64,000 bases of DNA. It comes from Candidatus Gastranaerophilales bacterium (GTDB taxonomy: Bacteria > Cyanobacteriota > Vampirovibrionia > Gastranaerophilales > Gastranaerophilaceae). The stretch spans positions 1 through 64,000 of the forward strand of contig CALUYY010000004.1 in assembly GCA_944325155.1 (NCBI GenBank). Reading direction: 5' to 3'. Below are positions 44,520 through 53,387 of this stretch, one piece after another (the stretch's first letter is position 1; each line of letters starts with the position of its first letter). Below the pieces are notes generated by a model, which made no database searches, had not been told where the DNA came from, and was given only the letters and a program-made list of their open reading frames with translations. The translations under genes were made by a program, and so were the position numbers.

Positions 44520-45314
44520 TTATCTTCTTTTAAATGTTTGATATGCCCAGGCGTTGTGATTGTGGATGGATTCCTGCGCTTCAATTTCAACTTCGTAAGA
44601 ATTTATAATTTCGTTTTGTTCAAGCTTTAAAACAATATCTCTTAAAACATCCTCAACAAATTTCGGGTTTTCATAAGCCGTTTCGGTTACTTTTTTTTCG
44701 TCTTCCCTTTTTAAAAGCGAATACAATTCGCTTGAACCCGATTGCTCGATTGTTTTAATTAAATCTTCAAGCCAGATATGTTTATCGTCGTCATAAGAAA
44801 TTTTAACTTTAACAAGCGCCCTTTGGTTGTGTGCGCCGTATTTTGAAATTTCTTTTGAACAGGGGCAAAGCGTTGTTATCGGAACTTTGGCGCTTAAATA
44901 AAAAGTGTAGCTGTCTTTTTCATAAATGCCTTCAAAAGAACAATCGTAACACATTAAAGACTGCAGACGGCTTATCGGCGCTTCTTTTTTGATAAAATAT
45001 TTAAAATCAAATTTGGCATAGGCGCTGTCTGAATTAAGCCTTTTTTTCAAGGTTTCAAGCATTTTTTTAATATCGACGCCGACCAAATTTTTCTTTCTTT
45101 CTTCGTCCAAAACCTCAATAAATCTTGACATATGGGTGCCTTTATATTCCTTGGGCAAAGAAACACTCATTTTTGCCTTTGCATAAACAAGGCGTGTTTC
45201 ATATTCGTCGTTATTTAATTTGCGTTGAATATTCAAAGGAATTTCAACGTCTTTTACGCCGACTTTTTGAATTTCAATATTTCTTATATCTTTTTGGTTC
45301 TGGACATCGTTCAT
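44520..45314 (-). CDS. folE2: GTP cyclohydrolase FolE2 (type IB)
   Basis: 264 aa. Converts GTP to 7,8-dihydroneopterin triphosphate, the common entry to folate and to 7-deazaguanine/queuosine. Typical elements: VGVKDVEIPL at the start, the metal-binding Cys in TTLCPCSKEIS, the GAHNQRALV segment, and the C-terminal ESIHNHNAWA. FolE2 replaces FolE in many bacteria and works with metals other than zinc. It lies in a minus-strand run with a repeat-bearing protein, rdgB and uppS. Confidence 0.95.
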   Translation of the reverse strand: MNDVQNQKDIRNIEIQKVGVKDVEIPLNIQRKLNNDEYETRLVYAKAKMSVSLPKEYKGTHMSRFIEVLDEERKKNLVGVDIKKMLETLKKRLNSDSAYAKFDFKYFIKKEAPISRLQSLMCYDCSFEGIYEKDSYTFYLSAKVPITTLCPCSKEISKYGAHNQRALVKVKISYDDDKHIWLEDLIKTIEQSGSSELYSLLKREDEKKVTETAYENPKFVEDVLRDIVLKLEQNEIINSYEVEIEAQESIHNHNAWAYQTFKRR

Positions 45315-45317
45315 TTT

Positions 45318-45668
45318 TTAAATTTCTTTTTTTTCTTCCAAAGAAAGAAGAATTTTTAAAGCCGCAATTCTTTGGGTTTTCGGGTCTGCATGTCTTAAAA
45401 TTTCAACCGCACGGAGCATAACGGGGTCGTTATCATACCAGCGGTTGCCTTTTCCCGCATACTGGGTAACCATTTCATAAATTCTTTCAATAACATCAGC
45501 CGCAACTTCTTCCTGTAATTTTAAAATATAGTCCTGCGCTTCTTTTCTTTCATCCGGTGCGGATAATCTTAAAAGCTCAAGCGCTTCTTTTAAAACGGGG
45601 TCTTTATCATACCAACGCATGTGCCCTTTTTCTTCATTATGTTCTTCGTTATCGAATTTATCTTCCAT
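45318..45668 (-). CDS. Small protein with two RWYDxDP helical repeats
   Basis: 116 aa, unknown. It has an internal duplication: RWYDKDPVLKEALELLRL (18-35) and RWYDNDPVMLRAVEILRH (76-93), each followed by a helix, giving two HEAT-like units separated by ~58 residues. The N-terminus is very acidic. It ends 3 bp before folE2 starts, so it is in the same operon. A protein-interaction role is likely from the repeat form. Confidence 0.65.
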   Translation of the reverse strand: MEDKFDNEEHNEEKGHMRWYDKDPVLKEALELLRLSAPDERKEAQDYILKLQEEVAADVIERIYEMVTQYAGKGNRWYDNDPVMLRAVEILRHADPKTQRIAALKILLSLEEKKEI

Positions 45669-45679
45669 AAAAAAGTCCT

Positions 45680-46276
45680 TTATATTTTAAAATTAACTTT
45701 TAACCATTCTAACATAGACTTTAGCGCCCGTCCTCTATGAGATAGAGTATTTTTTTCTTTTTCCGTAAGTTCGGCCATTGTCCTGTTGCCGTTTTCAACA
45801 AGAAAAACGGGGTCATAGCCAAAGCCGTTTGAGCCTTTTTTTGAATAAGCAATTTTTCCTTCAACAATTCCTTTTTCCCTGTGGAGAACTTTTCCCTCTT
45901 TATCGCAAAGACAAAGTGCACAGACAAAATGCGCCGTTCTTTTATTATCGTCTTTAAGCGCATCTAAAAGCTTTTCAATTCTTTTTTCGGGCGTTGTATC
46001 ATATCTTGCGGAATGAATCCCCGGGCCGCCTTTCAGATAATCAACGCAAAGCCCCGAATCATCCGCCATAAAATAATTTCCGTTTTTTGAAACCCTGCTT
46101 GCTTCTTTTGCTTTAATTTCGGCGTTTTCTTCAAAGGTTAAGCCGTTTTCATCTGGGTCAAAATTATTGCAGTCGGGAAGTATAAATTCGACATTATAAT
46201 CTTTTGCAATTTCATTTATCTCAAAAACTTTATGAGGGTTTGAAGTTCCCAAAACTATTTTTAATTTATCCGCCAT
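45680..46276 (-). CDS. rdgB: dITP/XTP pyrophosphatase (RdgB/HAM1)
   Basis: 198 aa. Removes non-canonical purine triphosphates. Motifs: LGTSNPHKV (residues 9-17), ADDSGLCVDYLKGGPGIHSARY, GFGYDPVF and SHRGRAL near the C-terminus. Its start overlaps the uppS stop by 11 bp. Confidence 0.95.
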   Translation of the reverse strand: MADKLKIVLGTSNPHKVFEINEIAKDYNVEFILPDCNNFDPDENGLTFEENAEIKAKEASRVSKNGNYFMADDSGLCVDYLKGGPGIHSARYDTTPEKRIEKLLDALKDDNKRTAHFVCALCLCDKEGKVLHREKGIVEGKIAYSKKGSNGFGYDPVFLVENGNRTMAELTEKEKNTLSHRGRALKSMLEWLKVNFKI

Positions 46277-46988
46277 ATCTTCTCTGTCTTTCGGAAAATT
46301 CTTTTATCGAATCAATTAAAGCTTCTTCATCAAATTCGGGCCAGTATTTTTTTGTTATATAAAATTCACTGTATGCTATCTGCCATAAAAGATAATTGCT
46401 GACTCTCATCTCGCCTCCGGTTCTTATTAAAAGATCGGGAGACGGAAGATTTTTTGTATATAAAAATTTTTCAAAAATTTCGGCGTCAACTTCTTTTATG
46501 TCTGATTTTATAATTTCATTGACCGCATGGACAATTTCATCTCTTGCGCCGTAATTTATTGCAATCTGCAAATTGACGCCTTCATTATTTTTTGTTTTTT
46601 CAACGGCTTCATATAAAATGTTTTGAAGATTGGAATTAAGCACGGATAAATTGCCTATAAAAGTTAATTTAACGCCGTTATCAAAAAGTTCTTTTAATTC
46701 ATTTTTAATCGTGTTTGCAAGAAGGTTCATTAAAAAATCGACTTCTTCTTTTTTTCTGTTCCAGTTTTCGGTTGAAAAAGCGTACATTGTTAAATATTTA
46801 ATGCCGAATTTATGCGACGCTTTCACAACTTTTTTAAGGGCTTCAACGCCTTTTTTGTGCCCCATCATGGAAGGAAGATTATGCTCTTTTGCCCAGCGTC
46901 TGTTGCCGTCCATAATAATTGCAATATGTTTTAAATTTGTTTTTTTAACAAGCTCTTTTATCTCATCTTTTAAAACTGTCTGCGGCAT
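46266..46988 (-). CDS. uppS: Undecaprenyl diphosphate synthase
   Basis: 240 aa from the ATG at 46988, supported by AAGGAA 5-6 nt upstream rather than the ATG at 47003. cis-Prenyltransferase that makes the C55 lipid carrier for peptidoglycan and other envelope polymers. Signature IIMDGNRRWAKEHNLP with catalytic Asp, then GHKKGVEAL, AFSTENW and RTGGEMRVSNYLLWQ. First gene of a minus-strand operon running through rdgB to folE2. Confidence 0.95.
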   Translation of the reverse strand: MPQTVLKDEIKELVKKTNLKHIAIIMDGNRRWAKEHNLPSMMGHKKGVEALKKVVKASHKFGIKYLTMYAFSTENWNRKKEEVDFLMNLLANTIKNELKELFDNGVKLTFIGNLSVLNSNLQNILYEAVEKTKNNEGVNLQIAINYGARDEIVHAVNEIIKSDIKEVDAEIFEKFLYTKNLPSPDLLIRTGGEMRVSNYLLWQIAYSEFYITKKYWPEFDEEALIDSIKEFSERQRRYGG

Positions 46989-47063
46989 AAAAATTCCTTG
47001 CATTAATAAGTAAAATAATTATAGAATAAAATTAAATTAAATGAAAACAATGCAAGGGTTTTT

Positions 47064-47579
47064 ATGCTTGAACTGTTGATTTTATATATTTTAAACAAAT
47101 ACGATTGCACGATTTATAAAATTCAAAAACTGATTGAAGAAATGTTTTTCATATTTTCCTGTCCTTCATTGGGCGCAATAAATCCTGCGCTAAAAAGGCT
47201 TGAGGGTTTGAATTGCGTTGAATTTAATTCAATTATGTCGGAAGGCGGGAAATTATCAAAAATATATAAAATTACACCATTCGGGCTTAAATATTTAAAA
47301 GAAACCATTTCTCTTTTTGATTTTAAAAATCCCGCTCATCTTTTAAACAATATAAAAGTATGTATCAGTTTATCCGATATTTTAGATGAAGATCAAAAAG
47401 AAAAATTTAATTTCAGTGCAAAAAGCAAACTTCAAATTTTAAAAGCCGATATTGAAAACAGATTAAATGACCCTTATATTTTATATAACAATCTGCAATG
47501 CGCAATTTTAAAAGGGGAGATAAAAGAAATTAACGCATTGATTAATTTAATTGAAAACGATTTTAACGATGAAAACTAA
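47064..47579 (+). CDS. PadR-like winged-helix regulator
   Basis: 171 aa. The N-terminal ~85 residues fit a PadR winged helix: LELLILYILNKYDCTIYKI, the wing, and YKITPFGLKYL before a C-terminal helical domain (about 95-165) used in dimerisation. AAGGG precedes the ATG. Divergent from uppS, with 75 bp between; it could control itself and/or the envelope operon. Ligand unknown. Confidence 0.75.
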   Translation: MLELLILYILNKYDCTIYKIQKLIEEMFFIFSCPSLGAINPALKRLEGLNCVEFNSIMSEGGKLSKIYKITPFGLKYLKETISLFDFKNPAHLLNNIKVCISLSDILDEDQKEKFNFSAKSKLQILKADIENRLNDPYILYNNLQCAILKGEIKEINALINLIENDFNDEN

Positions 47580-47841
47580 AAAAGCCGCGCCCTGTCTATC
47601 GTTGCAACAAAATATAACCATTCCTTTAAAATATCTCCTTTTTCTTATCAAACACCCGTTAACAACCGTCTTAGTGCTGCTATGTTTCCATCCTGACACG
47701 GTTCGAGGCATAATCGCCGTCTGAATAAAAAATTATCAACAATATTCAAAGTTCAAATCACACTTTCTTGCCCCTCATAACAGGCTCTGCACCCTGCATA
47801 AGCTTCAGGTCAAGAGTACGCAACACCCCGTGAAGCGCGGC
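47578..47841 (-). ncRNA. ffs: Signal recognition particle RNA, large type with Alu-like domain
   Basis: Minus-strand RNA of ~264 nt. The 5' end GCCGCGC (47841-47835) pairs with GCGCGGC (47590-47584), followed by a T-run. The conserved domain IV core GTGTCAGGATGGAAACATAG with AGCAGCACTAAG follows in the middle part (about 47711-47678), with the asymmetric loop and GGAAAC tetraloop typical of bacterial SRP RNA. The long 5' part contains TGTTG, compatible with the UGUNR motif of Alu domains. The length resembles Bacillus scRNA, not the ~110-nt 4.5S form. The T-run overlaps the end of the PadR-like gene. Confidence 0.9.
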
Positions 47842-47848
47842 AAATATT

Positions 47849-47857
47849 ATTTTAGCA
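47849..47857 (-). promoter_or_regulatory. Extended -10 promoter of the SRP RNA
   Basis: TG-C-TAAAAT on the minus strand; the paired 5' end of the RNA begins 7 nt downstream (47841), which fixes the expected -10 to start distance for this genome. Confidence 0.65.
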
Positions 47858-47904
47858 TAAAAAATATTTTTTATGCTTGGTAAATTATATAAACATTTTT
47901 ATTA

Positions 47905-48102
47905 TTATTCTAAAATATGCATTCTTAAAGCTTTTGCAACTCCTTCGGTTCTGTTTGAAGCGTTTAATTTTTCCAAAATGTCTTTTATGTGTTTTTTAAC
48001 CGTAGGTTCGCTTATAAAAAGCTTTTTTGCCATTGCTTTGTTTGTAAGCCCGTATGACAATAATTCAAGGGTTTGTTTCTGTCTTTCGGATAAATGAATC
48101 AT
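47905..48102 (-). CDS. Tiny LuxR-type helix-turn-helix protein (65 aa)
   Basis: Only a GerE/LuxR DNA-binding domain: LSERQKQTLELLSYGLTNKAMA, then TVKKHIKDILEKL as recognition helix. No receiver or sensor domain. It is divergent from the glutamate synthase operon (185 bp between) and could act on it. Similar in organisation to the 77-aa protein at 24651 but different in sequence. Confidence 0.85.
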   Translation of the reverse strand: MIHLSERQKQTLELLSYGLTNKAMAKKLFISEPTVKKHIKDILEKLNASNRTEGVAKALRMHILE

Positions 48103-48214
48103 TTTATTTCCCTTTCTTTTTTAAATCTATCCGTCATATTATTTTTACACTACTTTGTAAAATTTTTTCTATGTATTTTACCAAGTTCAAAATCAACTCG
48201 GGAGTTTATTTTTC

Positions 48215-48243
48215 TTGACAACTACGTTTGTAAAATGTAAATT
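48215..48243 (+). promoter_or_regulatory. Promoter of the glutamate synthase operon
   Basis: TTGACA (48215-48220), 17-nt spacer, TAAATT (48238-48243), 44 nt before the ATG. TTTGTAAAAT overlaps the spacer and also occurs about 76 bp upstream (48153), a possible regulator site. The downstream bases include GTA-N9-TAC, one base off an NtcA consensus spacing. Confidence 0.6.
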
Positions 48244-48287
48244 AAAATTACGTCATTACAGTTAACAACAAAAGGTAAAATAAATTA

Positions 48288-49397
48288 ATGTGCCGAATCG
48301 GTGCAATTAAATCAAGCGAATACTTTCATCCGTCAAAAACACTGGAATTAATGCGTTCACAACAAAAAGGCCATGATAACTCGGGCTTTGCATTTGTTAT
48401 GCAGGATCTGGGAGGAATTTTTGAAGGATATAAAGATTTACCTTTATTATCAATGGCTTGCACCGATAAAGGAGTCAGAATCGCCGAAGACATCCTTCAT
48501 TCAATAGGTTTTACAAGGCTTTTTCAATGGACGCCCGATATAAATAAAAATGCAAAAGGGCTTCAGATTTGCCCTATGCCGAATTATGTTTTTTGCGTTT
48601 TTAATTATCCCAAATTATATAAATACGCAACCAAAGAAGATAAAGAAGAACTTCTTCTGGATACAAGGCTTAAATTAAGATACGCTCTTGAAGAAAATGA
48701 CGAAGGGTATATTTATTCGTTTTGGCCCGATACTTTAATGCTTAAAGAAATCGGGAACCCCAAAGACATAGGAACATATTTTAACCTTCATACGCCGAAT
48801 AATGAATTTGTTTCAAAAATAATTACCGTTCAATGCCGCCAAAACACAAACTATGACATTGTAAGATATGCGGCACATCCCTTTTTCCTTCAAGGGTATA
48901 CCGTTCTTGCAAACGGTGAAAATACGTTTTATGAAAAAAATAAAAATTTCCAAAAAAATCTTCATAAAGGATATATCGGCTTTGAATCCGATTCGCAATG
49001 CTTTTTATATACGCTTCACTACGTAAATAAAATTTTAAAATGGCCCCTGAAATATTATAAACACGTAATTACGCCTTTAGAATACGATGATATTTTAAAA
49101 AGGGGCGACAGTGAAGTTTTACTTAGAATTAAAGCGTCTTTAGCGCATTTGGAAATTAACGGACCAAACACGATAATAGGTGTTATGCCCGACGGCACAA
49201 TGTTTGTTACCTGCGATTCAAAAAAACTCCGCCCCGTTGTTGTAGGGCAAGACGATAAAACGGTTGTAATCACAAGCGAAGTAACGGGCGTTAACGAAGT
49301 TTTACCAAAAAGAAACATAGAAAGCGACATCTACCCCAATGAAAGAGAAATGGTGGTTGTTGATAACAATTTGAAGGTACAAAGATGGCAGCAGTAG
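48288..49397 (+). CDS. Glutamate synthase, glutamine amidotransferase (class II) subunit
   Basis: 369 aa. After Met1 removal, Cys2 (MCRIGAI) is the N-terminal nucleophile that releases ammonia from glutamine. HDNSGFAF follows, as in class II amidotransferases. It equals the N-terminal domain of bacterial GltB made as a separate protein, as in archaeal-type split enzymes. It overlaps the next gene by 13 bp. A weak ribosome site AAAAGG lies upstream. Confidence 0.88.
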   Translation: MCRIGAIKSSEYFHPSKTLELMRSQQKGHDNSGFAFVMQDLGGIFEGYKDLPLLSMACTDKGVRIAEDILHSIGFTRLFQWTPDINKNAKGLQICPMPNYVFCVFNYPKLYKYATKEDKEELLLDTRLKLRYALEENDEGYIYSFWPDTLMLKEIGNPKDIGTYFNLHTPNNEFVSKIITVQCRQNTNYDIVRYAAHPFFLQGYTVLANGENTFYEKNKNFQKNLHKGYIGFESDSQCFLYTLHYVNKILKWPLKYYKHVITPLEYDDILKRGDSEVLLRIKASLAHLEINGPNTIIGVMPDGTMFVTCDSKKLRPVVVGQDDKTVVITSEVTGVNEVLPKRNIESDIYPNEREMVVVDNNLKVQRWQQ

Positions 49398-51028
49398 ACA
49401 TAACGGGAATTAACAAAGAAGATTTAACCTGGCAGATTGAATACGATGAAACAAAATGCGCACTTTGCGGAAAATGTGTTGCCGTTTGTACTTTCGGCGC
49501 CATAAAAGCCGATGTAAGAAAATTAAGAAAAGTTGAATCAAAAGGGGTTTTACCGAATCCGGAATGCGAACAAAAAGCAATACCCGTTATTAAACAGGTT
49601 GTAACCAAAAACAAAAACTGTGTCGGGTGCGGAATGTGCGCAAAAGTTTGCGCAAACGGCGCAATTAAGCCCGTTTATAACGAAAGAAACAGAATGAACG
49701 TTAAATACAGGGCGCTTAATGCGGAATCTCCCAAAAGAGGCGGAAGAACAAACCTTCATACGGAAGGAAGAACGCTTGATAAAATTAAAGTGGGAAGAAT
49801 TTCGCAAATGACAGACCCTTCATTGGACGCTCTGAGGCACACATTCGAGCTTCTGGCGCCTTTCGGAAGAGTTATGCCGCCTGAAAATCTGCCTTTAAGT
49901 TTAGACGGGTCGGGCAGCCTTGTAATGGATAAAAAAATCCCGACAACAAGATGGATTTATCCGATTATTATAGGCGATATGTCAATCGGGGCATTATCTC
50001 CCAGATTGTGGGAAGCAATTTCAATTGCCGTTGCTTATTTAAATGAAGTTCATCATATACCGATAAGAATGTGCTCGGGCGAAGGCGGAGTGCCCGAAAA
50101 ACTTTTAAGGTCAAAATATTTAAAATATATGATACTTCAAATTGCATCGGGGCATTTCGGGTGGAACAGAATTATTAATTCAATGCCCTATATGATAGAA
50201 GACCCCGCAGGTATTTTAATTAAAATAGGACAAGGCGCAAAACCCGGAGACGGCGGATTGCTGCTTGCAAAAAAAGTTGCACCGCATATTCAGGAAATAA
50301 GAGGGGTGCCGAAATCAGACCTTTTATCGCCCCCGAATCATCAAGGGTTATATTCAATTGAAGAAAGCGTTCAAAAAATGTTTTTATCAATGAACGCCGC
50401 ATTTAAATTCAGAGTTCCCGTTGCAATTAAAGTGGCGGCTTCCGTTACAAGCGTTTCTGTTTATAATAATTTGTTAAGAGATCCTTATGATATCGTGGGC
50501 GGATTTTTCGTTGACGGTATAGCGGGCGGAACGGGCGCAGCCCATGAAATTTCTTTGGACCATACGGGACACCCGATTGTATCAAGGTTAAGAGATTGCT
50601 ATCTGGCAGCGGTTCATCAGGGGAAACAAGGTCAAATTCCTCTCTGGGCGGCAGGGGGTCTCGGAATGAAAGGAACGCTTGCATCAGATGCGTTTAAAAT
50701 GATTTGTTTGGGCGCAAACGGCGTATTTACGGGGCGTTTAATTCTTCAAATCGCAGGATGTCTGGGTGATGATTACGGAAAATGCAATGCCTGCAACACG
50801 GGTCTTTGCCCGGCAGGGCTTACAACCCAGAACCCGATTTTAATGAAAAGGCTTGATATAGATAAAGTTGCACAAAATATTGTAAACTATTTTCTTTCGG
50901 TCGATGTCGAGCTTAAAAAATTAATGGCGCCAATCGGTAATTCAACGCTTCCCGTCGGAAGATCGGACGCTTTGGTTACGGTTGATAAAAATGTTGCCGA
51001 AAGATTAAATATTCAATACGTTTGTTAA
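49385..51028 (+). CDS. Glutamate synthase, FMN domain with ferredoxin clusters
   Basis: 547 aa. Two [4Fe-4S] motifs at the N-terminus, CALCGKCVAVC (near 28-38) and CVGCGMCAKVC (near 79-89), precede the TIM-barrel FMN/2-oxoglutarate domain with GEGGVPEKL, GQGAKPGDGG, DGIAGGTGAA and CNACNTGLCPAG, which binds the 3Fe-4S cluster. It makes glutamate from 2-oxoglutarate and ammonia received from the amidotransferase subunit. The ferredoxin part suggests that electrons may arrive through ferredoxin. Confidence 0.92.
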   Translation: MAAVDITGINKEDLTWQIEYDETKCALCGKCVAVCTFGAIKADVRKLRKVESKGVLPNPECEQKAIPVIKQVVTKNKNCVGCGMCAKVCANGAIKPVYNERNRMNVKYRALNAESPKRGGRTNLHTEGRTLDKIKVGRISQMTDPSLDALRHTFELLAPFGRVMPPENLPLSLDGSGSLVMDKKIPTTRWIYPIIIGDMSIGALSPRLWEAISIAVAYLNEVHHIPIRMCSGEGGVPEKLLRSKYLKYMILQIASGHFGWNRIINSMPYMIEDPAGILIKIGQGAKPGDGGLLLAKKVAPHIQEIRGVPKSDLLSPPNHQGLYSIEESVQKMFLSMNAAFKFRVPVAIKVAASVTSVSVYNNLLRDPYDIVGGFFVDGIAGGTGAAHEISLDHTGHPIVSRLRDCYLAAVHQGKQGQIPLWAAGGLGMKGTLASDAFKMICLGANGVFTGRLILQIAGCLGDDYGKCNACNTGLCPAGLTTQNPILMKRLDIDKVAQNIVNYFLSVDVELKKLMAPIGNSTLPVGRSDALVTVDKNVAERLNIQYVC

Positions 51029-51037
51029 AAGGAAAAT

Positions 51038-53353
51038 ATGAATACAACAATAATAGATACTCTGCAAGACGGAAAAAGATTATCAACAAAAGAACTTCTC
51101 GATTTAATTTATGAAAAAATCGAGATGGGTTTTAACGAATTTAAAATCATTGCCTCGGGTCAGCATGATATAGGAGGACCCCTTTGGTCAAAAGACGGAA
51201 AACCTCTTATTTTTCATATAATTAACCCCGGTCAAAGAGTAGGCTCCATGGGTATGGCGGGAACAAAAATAATCGTAAAAGGTTCAGCACCCGCTGATAT
51301 CGGCTGGTTAAATTCGGGAGCCGAAATTACCGTTCTCGGGGATGCGGGCGACACTGCCGCACACTGTCAGGCATCCGGAAAAATTTATGTGGGGGGAAGA
51401 GTAGGCACCCGCTCGGGAGCTTTAATGAAACATGACCCTAAATTTGAAGAACCCGAATTTTGGGTATTAAAAAACACGGGCTCTTTTTCATTTGAATTTA
51501 TGGGAGGAGGAAGAGCCGTTGTCTGCGGATACGGATGTGAAAATTTGGAATCCGTTTTATCAAACCGTTCCTGCTGCGGCATGGTGGGCGGAGTCGTTTA
51601 TGTCAGAGGAAACGTAAAAGGTTTAACAAACGATGTTGATATATTTGAGCTTGACGATAACGACAAAAATTTCTTAAAATCAGGTTTAATCAGGTTTTTA
51701 AACGAAATTGAAAAAAGCGAAATTTATGAAGAATTAACCGAATTCAGCCAATGGAAAAAGATTTTAGCCAAACCCTACGATAAAAAAGTTAAAAAAGTTC
51801 CTTATTCAATTAAAGAATTCAGAGAACAAAAATGGGTAAAAGGCGGAATATTTTCCGAATTTTTCGGAGAAAACGTTGAAACAACGGATGTTATAAATAC
51901 GGGCGACAACCGCCTGAGGGTTCCCAATTGGGAAAACAACCTGAAAAACCCTCCTTGCGAATTTGACTGCCCCGTTTCAATTCCGACACAAAAAAGAATT
52001 GAACTTTTAAGAAACGGTAAAACAAACGAAGCGCTCAATTTAATTTATGAATATTCGCCGTTTCCAGCAAGCGTCTGCGGGCAGGTTTGCCCCAATCTTT
52101 GTATGCGGAATTGTTCAAGAAACTCGGTTGATGAACATATAAAAATTCAAAATCTCGGGATTGAATCATTCAGACATGTTGATATAAAAGTTTTTGAACC
52201 CGACAAAAAACAAAAAGTTGCAATTATAGGTGCAGGCGTTGCGGGGCTTTCTTGCGCATGGAATTTATCAAGACTGGGGTATAATGTTGAAATTTTTGAA
52301 AAAGATTCCGATATCGGCGGTAAATTAAGACAGGTTATTCCGTCCGAAAGATTAAATCAGGAAACATTAAACGCAGAACTTGAAATAATTAAAAATGCGG
52401 GAATTAAAATTAATACCGATTATAAAATTGATAAAGACGAATTTGAAAGATTTCAAACGGAATATGACGCGATTGTTGTTGCAATCGGCGCACATAATCC
52501 TGCAATGCTCCCGATTGAAGGAAATGAGAGATTAATTAAAGGGCTGGATTTTTTAAAGAAAATAAATAAAAAAGAAAAAGTAAAAATAGGTAAAAATGTC
52601 GTTATTATCGGTGCGGGCAATGCGGCAATGGATGTTGTCATCGGCGCATATAAAGCGGGAGCTAAAAATGTTACCGCAATTGACATTCAAAAACCGATGG
52701 CTTTTGATAAAGAAATTGACCATGCAAAATCTATGGGAGCAAAAATTTTATACCCCTGTTTTACCGAAAAGATAACGGAAGAAGGAGTTATCCTGAAAGA
52801 CGGAAGAGTTCTGAAAGCGGACAGTGTTATAATTTCAATCGGCGACAGACCCGTATTTGATTTTATTGACGAAAAATATTTAAACGAGAAAAAATGGCCT
52901 TTAATTAACGAATTTAATCAATCCCAGAAAAATAAAAAACTTTTCTTTATAGGCGACTGCACCCGTCAGGGACTGTTTTGCGATGCAATCGGAAAAGGAA
53001 GGGAAGCTGCAATTAACCTTGATAATTTATTTAACAAAAAAGAATTGAAACTGTTTAAAACGAAAGAAAAAATAACCATAGATGAAGTTAAATGCGCCTA
53101 TTACCCCGTTATGAAGGGGTCTGAAATTTATGCTTCCGATACATTGGATGAAACAAACAGATGTTTAAGCTGCGCTGTTTGCAGAGATTGTAAAATGTGT
53201 ATGAATTCTTGCCCCAAAGGCGCCATTGAGAGGGTTGAATTAAATGATGAATTTGCATATATTTCTGATGCAAACAAATGTATCGGCTGCGGAATATGCG
53301 CAGGGGTCTGCCCTTGCGGAGTTTGGACAATGACAAGCAATATTGAAACATAA
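51038..53353 (+). CDS. Glutamate synthase GXGXG domain fused to FAD/NAD oxidoreductase and ferredoxin domains
   Basis: 771 aa fusion. Residues ~15-235 are the beta-helix GXGXG domain (GSMGMAGTKIIVKG, GGRVGTRSG). About 290-690 matches the GltD-type small subunit: CPVSIPTQ and CGQVCPNLC clusters, FAD fold VAIIGAGVAGLS, NAD fold VVIIGAGNAAMD, and GDCTRQG. The C-terminus adds ferredoxin motifs CxxCxxCKMCMNSCP and CIGCGICAGVCP. The three adjacent genes thus supply all GltB and GltD functions in a split layout. Translation follows 9 bp after the previous stop with AAGGAAA. Confidence 0.92.
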   Translation: MNTTIIDTLQDGKRLSTKELLDLIYEKIEMGFNEFKIIASGQHDIGGPLWSKDGKPLIFHIINPGQRVGSMGMAGTKIIVKGSAPADIGWLNSGAEITVLGDAGDTAAHCQASGKIYVGGRVGTRSGALMKHDPKFEEPEFWVLKNTGSFSFEFMGGGRAVVCGYGCENLESVLSNRSCCGMVGGVVYVRGNVKGLTNDVDIFELDDNDKNFLKSGLIRFLNEIEKSEIYEELTEFSQWKKILAKPYDKKVKKVPYSIKEFREQKWVKGGIFSEFFGENVETTDVINTGDNRLRVPNWENNLKNPPCEFDCPVSIPTQKRIELLRNGKTNEALNLIYEYSPFPASVCGQVCPNLCMRNCSRNSVDEHIKIQNLGIESFRHVDIKVFEPDKKQKVAIIGAGVAGLSCAWNLSRLGYNVEIFEKDSDIGGKLRQVIPSERLNQETLNAELEIIKNAGIKINTDYKIDKDEFERFQTEYDAIVVAIGAHNPAMLPIEGNERLIKGLDFLKKINKKEKVKIGKNVVIIGAGNAAMDVVIGAYKAGAKNVTAIDIQKPMAFDKEIDHAKSMGAKILYPCFTEKITEEGVILKDGRVLKADSVIISIGDRPVFDFIDEKYLNEKKWPLINEFNQSQKNKKLFFIGDCTRQGLFCDAIGKGREAAINLDNLFNKKELKLFKTKEKITIDEVKCAYYPVMKGSEIYASDTLDETNRCLSCAVCRDCKMCMNSCPKGAIERVELNDEFAYISDANKCIGCGICAGVCPCGVWTMTSNIET

Positions 53354-53387
53354 AGGATAGAAAACTTTTTAGAAAGGAGAAAAAGTT

